From positions 35,637,732-35,701,731 of the forward strand of contig CM022672.1 in the NCBI GenBank assembly GCA_012295275.1: 64,000 nucleotides of DNA, written 5' to 3'. Within the stretch, counting starts at the first letter, position 1. The number at the start of each line of letters is the position of its first letter. A model generated the notes under the pieces. That model was not told the DNA's origin and ran no database searches. It was given only the letters and a program-made list of their open reading frames with translations. The stretch comes from Chrysomallon squamiferum. Lineage: Eukaryota; Mollusca; Gastropoda; Neomphalida; Peltospiridae. The position numbers were made by a program, and so were the translations under genes. Positions 24,261 through 64,000 of this stretch are shown in pieces.

Positions 24261-25640
24261 GAAATAAACCCCATTGACCTTTTATCCACTCTTTAAAGGT
24301 TGTTTCCATTCTGCCCAGACATGATAAAACATGATAATGTAAGAATCTTTGGGAGGATGCTGTGTGGGAACTTCTTACTGCCTTCAGTTAAAACATCTGA
24401 TTGATCCTCAGTAATATTTATTAAAAAAAAAATAATAATAATAATAATAATAAATAAATAAAAAAATAAATAAAATTATTATAATTATTATTATTACAAC
24501 AAAAGTTTACTATCAACAAGGAAAAACTTAGTGGGATTCAGAAATGATACCAATAATTTTACTTTTATTTTACTACTTTTTTTAATAAGTTAAAAATAAC
24601 ATCCCCAGTAATTATACATGAATTGTAAAATAAAAATTTACAAATGACTTGTTCAGCTATGGTTCTATTTAGAGTCATTATATGCAGGTGGTAATTTATT
24701 TCTAGGAATAAAATCTATATCAGTTTGCCAGGTCATCCATATATATAACACATATACAATTATTTTACAAAAAAGAGAAAAAACTGATGTGAGCAATATT
24801 TATGATGGATATTTTTAGCAATTGTAGTAAATATAATTATAAACTTATTGCATGTAATTATTATTCTACTTTCTTTTTTTTCAAATAGCAGCAAATTACT
24901 GAACTAGCCATCACAATGTTTATACTAATAATGTAATATACACATCTAATTTAGAAAAGAATTTAGACATTTCAGAACAACAGAAATTTTAATTACAGGA
25001 ACAAATACAAGTGGTAACAGAGAACTGTTAAATTTAAAAATATAATTTTAAAACTGTTACAAAATGAGAATGTATGACACAACAATGCACGATACACTTT
25101 GTAAAAAAATCATAAAAATATTATAATAAATAACAAACTAAATAGATGAAAAAACTAAAATTATTATTTGGATTAATAATGGACTTAAAAACTGTTGTAG
25201 TAACTGTAAAATTAACATAATTCCCCAAGAGAAAAAATAATTATACTGTCCACATCAAACCCACACCAAAATAAATGGAAAATGTTGTACAGAAATTGAA
25301 AAATAATAAATAATAAGCCCTCCATTACAAAAGTTTTTTCCAGAGATTTTAATTTCACCAAATTTAATTATATTTTGTTTTAAATGTGGTAAAAATGTTT
25401 CCTATTCACATTAAATATGTAAACAATAATAATCTCTAGCAGCCTGCACCAGTACACAACAAGTTCCCTGTTTTACTTTTGTCACAAAGAAATGTGTTTA
25501 GTCAACATTTCACAGTGTTAAGAACACTTTTCATTACACAATCATCTTTTCAGCAGTCACATTATTTAAATCTGTAAAAACATGTAAATGTCATTCTTCA
25601 AACCAATTTTCCATGAATCAGATATAAAAAAACTAATGTT
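22101..25640 (-). other. Sec22 3' UTR and flank, boundary unknown
   Basis: No coding exon is visible. The first part below 25640 should be Sec22 3' UTR. It holds an ATACAT/AC/AT compound microsatellite at 24138-24260 and AAT runs near 24430-24500. Many minus-strand AATAAA hexamers occur in this AT-rich DNA, so I do not choose one. Confidence 0.5.
24138..24260. repeat. Compound microsatellite ATACAT-AC-AT
   Basis: ATACAT units pass into about 20 AC units and then AT units. The minus-strand Cys/Val open frame over it is an artefact. Confidence 0.96.
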
Positions 25641-25795
25641 TTAAAAAAACCAGTACCGGAAGAAGAGGAGAAAAACCACCACCAGAATGACTCCAATAGC
25701 AATTTTGAAATACGAAGACCTCAAGTTGAGATACTTTGCATCTTTCTTGTACTTCTGAGAAAGAGTTGATAAATTACTGGCTTTGCTGTCTAACA
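25641..25795 (-). CDS. SEC22B: Sec22 exon 5
   Basis: Second half of the SNARE helix ([20 protein letters not shown]) and the hydrophobic anchor ending at TAA, 25641-25643. Acceptor TTTTCAG at 25796-25797. Confidence 0.96.
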
Positions 25796-28700
25796 CTGAA
25801 AATATAGAAAGTAAATAATTTTTGTTTAACATTCTTAGAAATAATATTTTCAAATAATTTGAAGATACTTGAAGCACTCCAAATTTAGAAAACATTTTAT
25901 GTCAATTCATAACAATTCTGAACTACTGAAATCAATTTGAAACAAAGGTAAGTAAGAACACTATCGTTCCTATTTGAAAATCATTTTCAGTAGACTATAT
26001 AACTAAAAATAGTAACTGAATTATGTCTTAAATAACAAAAGAGAAAAAGGTTTTTATAAACTTAAAATTAATTTGTGGATATATCTTGTTGAGGGGAGAT
26101 AACTGCAATCACCTCCATTGTTTCTGAGGTTTTTGATGCTGTTTGTTTAGAAACTCTGCAACTGTTTTAATTAATAGTAATGATTTAAATAATTTATTTG
26201 TATGACATTTTTCAAAAATATTGTATATAACAGTAATATGTAATTATTATTATTGTTATTTATTTTTTTAGATATACACACTACTGTTAGAAATCTTGAC
26301 ATTATCAAGCAGGCAAAGTATACTGCTATGCTAAGATTAAAGTAACAAATTATTAAAATAAATCAGTTTTAAACCTGATAAAGCTTCGCCTCTCTGTAAC
26401 ACATCGTCAATGTTCTGCACCATTATCCGCTGAACATCCTGCAACTCGGTGTTGATGTGTGACAGGTTTCTCCTCGCTCTTGAGTCCATGTACGAACGTC
26501 TACACTTCTGGATATAAGTATCTGATGAAAAAATACAAAACCATTCAACTATAAATAAGTAACTGATAAATTATTTTTTGTTTCATTATCATGAATAAAT
26601 ACTTCTGGATGAAAGTATCATATATATATATATATATATACTCTGAAAAAAGAAATTTAAACAAAAATATTGTAATCTAGATAAATAAAAAAAAGGTTTT
26701 CCCCTTAAATCATGTCCTTTTAAATCACAAACACAGAGACATTATAATTTAAATTTTTTATAATTCTGATCTATGCATGATAGAACTGATATGTAAAAAG
26801 GTTAAAAAAAAATAATTTTTGAATTTTTAAATATATTTAGTTAAAATTCTTAATTTTCAACATAATCATCCTCATTATGGTATAACTCAAAATCAGCAAC
26901 AAAATGCATTTCTAGAACTTCAGAATGATTTTTACTTATGATAGCTGTCATGTTGGAATTAAGAATCAACTATAAATATATATTTATCAGAACTGTTATT
27001 AAGTGAACATAAAGCTAATTCCTATTTTATCATTTTTAGCTATGCCCATCCTTCTTAAGACCACAAGAGGATAATAAGATAAATAAAAAATAAGTTTACT
27101 TCTTTACTGTAACAGTATACTGCAGTGTACATACACATATGGTAACCATATAAACAGATGAAGGAAGACACAGAAATAGACAGCATGTTGTCAGATATAG
27201 TTAAAAGGTTACAAATATATTTTTCTAGTGTGACTGTTATTTTTATATTTTTCCATTTTCATTTTCCTTTAGTTTTCCTAATAGTTATCTATGTAAATTT
27301 GTTGAGAAGGTACTTACAAGTATATATATTATATATTAAATAAAATTGTGAATTCATTTTATGTTAAAAATATTTTGATCTCTATAAAAGTTGTTGCTTT
27401 ACTGTTATTATGAGCAGTTTTAAGTATGAAGGTAAAAACAAAAGTGCATGGGACACTAAGTGTGTGTTTCTTTGATTTCTTTCTGCCATGGCCACTGCAA
27501 GCAGCCCAGCACTGAGGTGTAAATATCCTGTTTTACAGATTTCATTTGATCAGTAAAAAGTGTTTTCACAGTTATGTATGAATTTAAAACATATATTAAA
27601 ATTAAAAATAATGAGATTGGTGTGCTTCCTGCTATAATTTTTTTTTATAAAATCAGCACTATAAAAAATGTACAGAACAGTTTACAGACAAAACTATTTT
27701 GAAGATTACCACCTACAATATTAAAATATAAGCTGTTACCAATAATCTCTTTCAGAACATCTCCAGCAGAATATTAAACACTCATCTATTTTAGTGCACA
27801 TTAATTAGTCAAGAAATGTACTCAAGCCACGGTTTCACTGCTCCACTGGAACACTTTGATGATATTTGTATTCACTGTACTTACCAAATTCTATGAAAGT
27901 ATACGGTCTTGAGACAGTTTCTACTCTTGATCCATACTGCGCAGTAAATTCTCCTTGTAAATCTTCCAAATATGTGTAAGCTAAGCGTCTTGAAAATGAT
28001 TTATCACACAGAACTAAATACATGACTCCACGTTCTATGATATAACTGAAAAATAAGGTAAATAGATTATTATCACTAGCTTCTGAAATTATTTCAGATA
28101 TCTGAATTTAATGTTTTTGGCTTTCTTTTTATGAGCTATACAGACACACAAACATACTTACTCACACAAATAACATATATAACATATATATATCTGTAAT
28201 TTATAGCTGAAATATTAAATTTACTGTTAAATTAACTTTATTGATATTATTCACTATTTTGTAATGATTCATATTATTTTGTTCTTACTGAGTTATAAAA
28301 ATACTTTATCAGAGTTAATGAAACAGAGGGATAATATATGAGACTTGATTTAATTATACAGTTTATAACATACTGAAAAATATATGGTCCTGATTCTAAA
28401 CTGCATCTTGCTGGTGGTTGGGGGTCATTGGAAAGTTTACGGAATAACTGTTTGGCCTGATTCTGGTAGTCCATTAAACTTCTTCCAGCCTAGTGTAAAA
28501 AAAATTAATGTTTCAGTAACAATAACAGATTTTAAATTCATTTCAAGCATTTTTTTTTCTCTACATATAAATATCTGTAAAAATTATTACTTTATTTTTT
28601 CTCATTTTGTTGTTGCTGTTAGTGTTATTGTTGTTTCTTTTGTTGTTTTAATGCCTTTATGGCTGTAAGTGTAAAATATATTTAAAATATGCGAGAATGT

Positions 28701-29101
28701 TTACAAATTTACTTTTAGCATTTTTTATTTTATTTTTATGCGACCAAATCAATTAATAATTCTTGTGTATATCGAGTTACTCGGTTAGACTGACAATGAA
28801 AGAAATGCAATTGTTTCAGTTACTAGTTAGTTGTATTAAATATTAAAATGAGTTAGTTTCACTATAAAATAATTAATCTTTTTATAGCTACAATAACTGT
28901 CACCATCTTACCGATATATATTATCATCATATGCATGTTTCAAAGTTTCGGCATTCAGTACAGAGTACTCGCTATACTCAGAGTCAGATACTGAGATAGC
29001 ATCATACTCAGATACTGTGATCTCACCTGTTCATCTTCTTGGACTGATGCAGCCAACGGCAAACCATCTGCTACTCTCGCTATCATTGTCAACAAAACCA
29101 T
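25641..29101 (-). CDS. SEC22B: Sec22 R-SNARE, vesicle-trafficking protein (SEC22B type)
   Basis: A complete gene of five coding exons: 29027-29101, 28374-28489, 27885-28045, 26375-26521 and 25641-25795, with phases 0, 2, 1, 1 and a total of 654 bases (217 residues; vertebrate SEC22B has 215). It encodes an N-terminal longin domain (about 1-120; [17 protein letters not shown] at the start), an R-SNARE helix (about 134-194) with the zero-layer Arg161 in VLQRGEAL, and a C-terminal membrane anchor (about 197-217, ending FFRYWFF). Family knowledge: Sec22 drives fusion in ER-Golgi transport in both directions and is packed into COPII vesicles. It stands head to head with Sec16, the COPII scaffold. 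All introns except the longest are plain AT-rich; I see no defect. Confidence 0.97.
26375..26521 (-). CDS. SEC22B: Sec22 exon 4
   Basis: Encodes the longin-SNARE linker (MDSRARRNL) and the first half of the SNARE helix, [20 protein letters not shown], then QRGEALS with the zero-layer Arg. Confidence 0.96.
27885..28045 (-). CDS. SEC22B: Sec22 exon 3
   Basis: Longin domain core, [20 protein letters not shown] through [12 protein letters not shown] and SRPYTFIEF; acceptor TTTTTCAG, donor G|GTAAGT. Confidence 0.96.
28374..28489 (-). CDS. SEC22B: Sec22 exon 2
   Basis: Longin domain part with [14 protein letters not shown] and [12 protein letters not shown]. It ends in phase 2 at donor CA|GTATGT; the next base to use is the T of exon 3, giving His as in the vertebrate FHY motif. 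Confidence 0.95.
29027..29101 (-). CDS. SEC22B: Sec22 exon 1
   Basis: Start codon at 29101; encodes [20 protein letters not shown] then QEDEQ and stops at donor CAG|GTGAGA, phase 0. This matches the known SEC22B amino terminus. Confidence 0.96.
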
Positions 29102-29454
29102 TTTGACTTGATTTCGTTCCTGTTTTACTTGTTACAAAATTAATTATTTGTTAGAACATTGCACACAAACTAACCCCTTGAATCTATGACACACTGATGA
29201 AAATAAAATAAGCTGTCTGCAAAATATGACGTGGCTACATTTGTCGTATACGGTAAACAGCAATCACGAATTTTGATGTTTATAGTTATATGAATAACGA
29301 AGCATAAATTGAAATAAATATAAAAATGGATTCAGAAATGTATATCTGTTTTACACACTTAGCCACCTGTATTTTGTTATCTTCATAAAACTTAGCATAT
29401 ATATTTACAAATAAGTAAAACACGACTTGTCTTTTTGATTCTCGTTTTAATGAT

Positions 29455-29680
29455 TTCTTTACGCGCATGCTCTGACCTAATTGCGGAAATGTGTTTATGC
29501 AATTAGTTTAGTATTTGCTTTAAAATCTATTAATGTGAGCATTGAAAATAAATACAAATATTATATTTATAAATATTGAAATTAAATTTTTTAGATGATT
29601 ATTTTAACTGACTACCTAAATTGGATTATTATTTGTTAGTTTCGTAATCCCACGTAATCAGCTGAATTCACAACATGGCT
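29455..29680. promoter_or_regulatory. Candidate bidirectional promoter between Sec22 and a plus-strand leader exon
   Basis: ACGCGCATGC at 29460-29469 resembles an NRF-1 site, and CAACATGGCTACC at 29671-29683 resembles a YY1 initiator element, in a CpG-poor background. It lies 360-580 bases upstream of the Sec22 start codon and directly before a plus-strand exon-like segment with a strong donor at 29838. The function is inferred from motif shape and gene orientation. Confidence 0.4.
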
Positions 29681-29837
29681 ACCGCAGGATGTTGTTGCCA
29701 GTTTTGTGTGAAAAACTGATAGAAACCTTGTTTATATATTGTAATTGATTGTTCTTTACGAAAAAAAAGTTTTATATACGTAGGCTATTTTCCAGATTAT
29801 TGTAATATTTTTGTTTTGAGAAAGTGATTTCATTTAG
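29670..29837 (+). other. Candidate non-coding first exon (possibly Sec16)
   Basis: The segment ends at CATTTAG|GTAAGTATT, a perfect donor. It contains a 14-codon upstream open frame from ATG 29675 to a TGA. No other plus-strand gene lies between here and Sec16, so it may be a distal Sec16 leader exon; a separate non-coding transcript is the alternative. Confidence 0.4.
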
Positions 29838-30261
29838 GTAAGTATTTATTCTCAAATATGTTAATTCTGGTTTTAGACAAGAGCATGAAGATGATTATAT
29901 TATTTAATTTATTATTAACATGATACAGACTGCAGGCTACAGACTCTGAAATCTGTGGTTTAGACCTTATCTTACACAACCACTCCATTCGGCAGAATAC
30001 GAAAATATATACACAGTTAAAACTGGCTTTTAGAAAGTATTCCTAATATTAGTAATAATAATAATGTTATACATAACTAACATATGCAGATAAATATGAC
30101 ATTGAGTCGATTGACGTTTTATCATTTATGTCACGTATTTTATAACAAGTTAATATAGATGATAATGTTTTAATAATAATAATGGAATTGTTTTCAACAA
30201 GTAGATCTATAAAAAGGAAAAGTCTGATAAATGTTTTATCAACCAAAGTATGGCACCTTTC

Positions 30262-30262
30262 A

Positions 30263-30320
<58 letters not shown>

Positions 30321-30365
30321 GTAGTAGTAGTAGTAGTAGTAGTAGTACTAGTAGTAGAAGTAGTA
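30262..30365. repeat. (TTA)n then (TAG)n microsatellite
   Basis: About 19 TTA units followed by TAG units; gives a spurious poly-Tyr/poly-Ser open frame. Confidence 0.97.
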
Positions 30366-30469
30366 ATTTAGTTCTAGGTCATTTTTAACAGAATTATATT
30401 ACTATATTTTTTCTTCACTGATATTTTTTTTTTTCATTTTTTTTCTGTTAATACATAATGGAGAAGCAT

Positions 30470-31140
30470 ATTAAGTAGGTATGTGGACAAATTTTTCAAA
30501 CCCCACTAATCTGAAAATAAATAAGACAATTGGGTAGAGCTTGTAAACCACTTTAAAATGATACCAAGATCAAGTGAATATGTAAAAAATTAAGGAAGTA
30601 GCAGCAATTTTAAACCCCCTGAAAAGCAATTTTTTTCTTCCGATTAAACGCTATATAAGTCATTAGAGGTTTGTGACCAAAAATAGTAATATTTTAACAT
30701 TTTCCCCTCTATCTTTGTTAATAAGCAAGCTTTCTTGATGAAATTTTCAGTGAAGACCAATGCCAATCTCTGCTATCGATTATATTTGTAAAAATTAAAA
30801 AGAAGTTATTAATTAAGGTACCAGCAACCTAACAAACAATAATTTATGTGGACAAAAAATTCAAACACTACCAACTTCAACATAAATAACATTGCTGAAA
30901 AGAACTCTGAAAACCCTATAAAAGACAACAAACATCATGTGATTCTGTTGAGTATTAAGGAAGTTACAGCATTTTAACGTTTTCAATTAACACTAATTAA
31001 TTGTCCTATTATTTAATGCATTTGCATTACAATGGCGTGACCAAAATCCTATTGTTTTTCACTAAAATGCATGTAACTTTCTTAATAATGAAATTTTATT
31101 AGTGAAATTTGGACTGAAGATAGATGGTAACTAGTCCTCT
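30470..31140. repeat. Diverged ~360-bp tandem duplication
   Basis: The halves beginning TATGTGGACAAATTTTTCAA (30480) and TATGTGGACAAAAAATTCAA (30845) share further landmarks in the same order (AATTAAGGAAGT / ATTAAGGAAGTT, CTTTCTTGATGAAATTTT / CTTTCTTAATAATGAAATTT). Similarity is partial, so this is an old duplication or two copies of a dispersed element. Confidence 0.5.
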
Positions 31141-31204
31141 CAATTCAAGCTATTAAAAATGCAAGCTATTAAAAATCGAGGGTAGAAATCACTTCAGTTT
31201 CACT

Positions 31205-31663
31205 CGAATTTTCATCCGCCATGTTTGATTTTGAAGCCATTTCGATGTTACAGCTCCTCTTTCCGGCGTGTGTAATTTTTCTCAGCTGTGTCAGATTTCA
31301 ATATAAATTCACATATAATAAAATTAAATGTTGTTCTTCGCCTCCATCTACCTTAGATTATCCTCCGATATTGAAAACGACTGATTTTAACGTGTTGAAT
31401 ACGAAACAAATTTTCGAACTCTCCTCCGAAACGAACCAATTGACCGAATTGAAAAATTCGAAAACGAGTGAGTATACGGGAATTTCCCACTAATTATACC
31501 ATCAGGGATAACCGAAACTCCCAACCCCTGACTAACGAGAAGAGATTTACGCAGAGACACCACTCGCCATCGGGGAAATCCCGATCACACGGATTTGGCA
31601 GAAAATGGCGGACGCAGTTCCGGCAGAAATACACATACCTATATTAAGCCCTTAGAGTAAGAG
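31205..31663 (+). promoter_or_regulatory. CpG-enriched promoter / 5'-UTR exon, probably of Sec16
   Basis: The stretch is clearly richer in CpG than its surroundings. It carries two YY1-like ATGGCGG sites in opposite orientation: TCCGCCATGTTT (31215-31226) and AAAATGGCGGACG (31602-31614). A splice donor GAG|GTAAAT follows at 31664. The Sec16 start codon sits one base after an acceptor at 32765, so a leader exon is required, and this is the nearest good candidate. A 90-codon open frame (31221-31493) starts at the first YY1-like site; I treat it as an upstream frame, not a gene. Confidence 0.5.
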
Positions 31664-32765
31664 GTAAATAAAAACACACACACACAGACACACTTTATAA
31701 ATCTGCTCTTCATGTTATTCCAGAGCAGGTATGTCATGTATTAAAATAATGAAGATTTAAATTCAGATTCATGCTGTGTGTCAGAGCATACTCTATAACA
31801 ATGATTCTCAGGGTAGGAATTTGAGTCAAAGATGGATCTCCACTCTATGTTACAATAATTCTGTGTAATATGCTTGTTGACAGCCTGTATTTTTACAACA
31901 AGCTGAATTTAAAATAATTTGGATTCTGCTATTTTGCACAGACTGAATAAAAATATCAGGTATATCAGAAAAATGCATGTAATTTTAATGACTAAACAAT
32001 AATTACATTTAAAGTTTAATAGCTTTTATTCATTGTATATTCCACTCATTGTTTTTCACCATCTTCTTGAATTACTAATTATTATGATGGGTCTGGGATG
32101 GGTAGGTAATAAGTTATTCAGCACTTTTTATATTATTTACTCCCTGAATATAAAAAAAACTTCATTTTTACATTACATTTTTTTTTTTTTAGTTAGGTCT
32201 TCATTTCCATGTCTGTTTGTCATATGTAATGCCTGGTTTCACAGACTTATTTTAACATGTAAATAAACACAACTGTAAGACAATAATTAACAATGCTCAC
32301 AAATTAATTGATTTTGGGACTGTTCAGTTAGTGAGGTTTGAGAAACATGCTTGTGATTCAATATGGTGCTCTGGTGACTTTGAAAACTGCAGCTGTTACA
32401 AGAAGGCAACAACTGCTGGTCTGGACATGATTATCAAACAAATCAAAATGGGAGAGGAGTTTAGCAAAACTCTGATCATTAGGGGAGGAATTTCAAAAGA
32501 AATCTCGGAATCATTAAACATTTATTTTTGTATCAGATCTGAGAATGAATGGGTGTAGATTGTAATAAATAAGGATTCCTGTTTGGAACAGCCATTTTGA
32601 ACCATTCTTTTATAATAATAATAATAATACTATATGTGTCTGTTGTGTTTACACGCACACACACACACTCAAAAACACACACATACATTCACATATGTAT
32701 ACACGTGTATTTGTATGTTCATTTATTTTTGCTGACAGGTAACAGTCATGTTGATTATTTTACAG
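31664..32765 (+). other. Probable Sec16 leader intron
   Basis: Ends with two alternative acceptors, GCTGACAG (near 32740) and ATTTTACAG (32765). The open frame 32331-32558 (75 codons) inside has a mildly protein-like look but no splice sites that I can pair with the gene. Confidence 0.45.
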
Positions 32766-32766
32766 A

Positions 32767-62342
<29,576 letters not shown>

Positions 62343-64000
62343 GTAATTATTTAATTGTTATCTATGATTTTCCTAGCTGTACATATATTTTAATTTTTAG
62401 TTCTTTAAAAAAATGTTTCTTGAATGCAAAAGAATTTAATAAATTTTCTATAAATTTTTCATTTTTCTAAATATTTATACCCACAAAATATTTAGTTAGG
62501 GAACCTTCAGAATAGAATTTTTATCTTAGACAGTACAGAGGATAATTAACTGATGGAATTTTTTCATGGAGGGGTTGTTATATTCATTCATTGCTTTTTG
62601 GTGGTGTGCATACATTTCTTAACTTTGTAGAAAGCCACTGCAGTTTTTTAATATGAACTGCTTTCAATTAATTAATACATCTGGAATATTCAGTTTATAA
62701 ATTTTGAATCAAACCACATGTCTGCATCATAGAATTTTCTCAGTTTAATTAACCAGCTTTTATTTTTAATGTTGCAATTTTATCCATTTGAAAGGGAGTT
62801 TCTTATTTTATACTTGCCAGTCATACATTTCATGTCTTACTTACATAGCTTCTTTTTGTTACTGTTGTTTACTTTGTTTATTGCATTTTGTTGTTTTTGA
62901 GTTGTGTGAATCTTTGTGAGGTAGTGATGATTAATTTAGCTTTGTTTTTAGTATAATGCATAAATTTTGTTAATTTTGCCTTAAAAGTAGATTATAAATA
63001 TAAGTCATTCATGAAATACAACAATAAAAACAATCACTGATTACTTTAGCTTGCAGTTTGTTTTATTAAATAAAAATATTTAGAAAGTTTGTGTTAATAG
63101 ATGAATTGAGAAATATTGTAAGGTTACAGCTGACTAAATAGGTGCTGCAGTGTTGGTACAGTCAAAGCTAGATGCAGCTGTTTGCTATGTCTGTGGTTGT
63201 TTACTGTGTTGAGGAGATCAGGCACAAAATGAAATTAGAAACACCAGGTTTAAATATAAGATCTCGTTTTATTTATTTATTTATTTGTTTGTTTATTGTT
63301 GTTGTTTTTTAACATCCGTTTTTACTGCATAATGAATGTTTTTATTTATTTATTACACATTCAAAATGTGCTAGGTTTGTCATTTCTACATATACCAGGA
63401 TGAAATCTGATATACTTAATGTACTTTTAACTGAAGAGATAAAATTACTATATTTTAGTGTATAATGAATGTTTTTATTTATTTATTACACATTCAAAAT
63501 GTGCTAGGTTTGTCATTTCTACATATACCAGGATGAAATCTGATATACTTAATATACTTTCAACTGAAGAGATAAAATTACTGTATTTTGCGAAAATGCT
63601 CAGTGTGATGATTGCTCTCAAACATTAGATTTCATTGTTGATGTTAACAAGGCAGGAAACAAAAGAAAGAAATAAACAACATCATTATTATAAAAACAAC
63701 ATATTATTGTATGTGCCGTTTGTTTATTGAGAAATACTTTTGTTACTTTTTTGACTTTTGACAATCATGATGTCATTCTGTTTGATTCCCTTGTCAAAAT
63801 GAGGCCAGTTTATTGGCTGGACAAATGCAGACAAAATGACGTATAACCAAATGAAATTTATAATTCTCATATACAAAAATCTATGCCACTGAGTTGGAGG
63901 GGAAAAAATAAATAAATAAAAAATTAAATAAAAAATTAAATTTAAAATAATACTAAAAATTTTAGTGTTGAAAGGAAATTTTTGTTAATGTTAAAATGAG
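62343..64000 (+). other. Sec16 intron 25, open at the right edge
   Basis: I found no further coding exon before the end of the window. The only structure is a 133-bp tandem duplication at 63329-63590. Confidence 0.6.
63329..63590. repeat. Tandem duplication, 133-bp period, two copies
   Basis: Copies start at 63329 and 63462 with ATAATGAATGTTTTTATTTA and differ at only a few bases, so the event is recent. Confidence 0.96.

Noticed and set aside
30182-30388. Poly-Tyr / poly-Ser frame of 68 codons
   Set aside because: It is the TTA and TAG microsatellite read in one frame.
32331-32558. Open frame of 75 codons in the Sec16 leader intron
   Set aside because: It has a mildly protein-like look but no splice sites, start context or family resemblance that I can support.

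Overview
The window is nuclear DNA of an invertebrate animal: very AT-rich, with GT-AG introns, CpG-poor background and a very heavy load of tandem repeats (micro- and minisatellites cover a large share of the intron sequence). The proteins are typical metazoan ones. Scattered GGGAGATAA / TTATCTCCC motifs (near 19100, 26095 and 59690) remind me of molluscan genomes, so a mollusc is my best guess, but this is inference. There are no bacterial-type operons, no CRISPR array, no tRNA or rRNA gene that I can see, and no intact transposon.

Layout. (1) About 1340-11110, plus strand: the 3' part of a gene I do not recognise, in six coding exons with consistent phases, ending in a very basic tail. (2) 13167-17230, minus strand: a BTB-BACK-Kelch protein whose whole coding sequence lies in one GC-richer exon, with a spliced 5' leader. 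(3) 25641-29101, minus strand: a complete five-exon Sec22 (SEC22B-type) R-SNARE gene of 217 codons. (4) About 29670 or 31200 to beyond 62342, plus strand: Sec16, the COPII scaffold of ER exit sites. I assembled 25 coding exons that join with perfect phase into 1946 codons; the C-terminal end lies outside the window. Sec22 and Sec16 stand head to head and both act in ER-to-Golgi traffic.

The most unusual feature is the relation of the tandem repeats to splice sites. In three introns the repeat unit contains the real splice junction, including exon bases: a 37-bp unit present about 100 times after the exon ending at 3332 carries the donor GTAAGT in nearly every copy; a 75-85-bp unit after Sec16 exon 7 (43086) carries its donor; and a ~47-bp unit before Sec16 exon 16 (52673) carries its acceptor followed by ATG TGA. 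In several other introns the array begins within a few bases of the donor (1395, 8628, 9386, 47185, 55329). This looks like minisatellite birth at splice sites and leaves long ladders of decoy splice sites; I rate it the main discovery lead. All claims are from reading the sequence; no database search was run.
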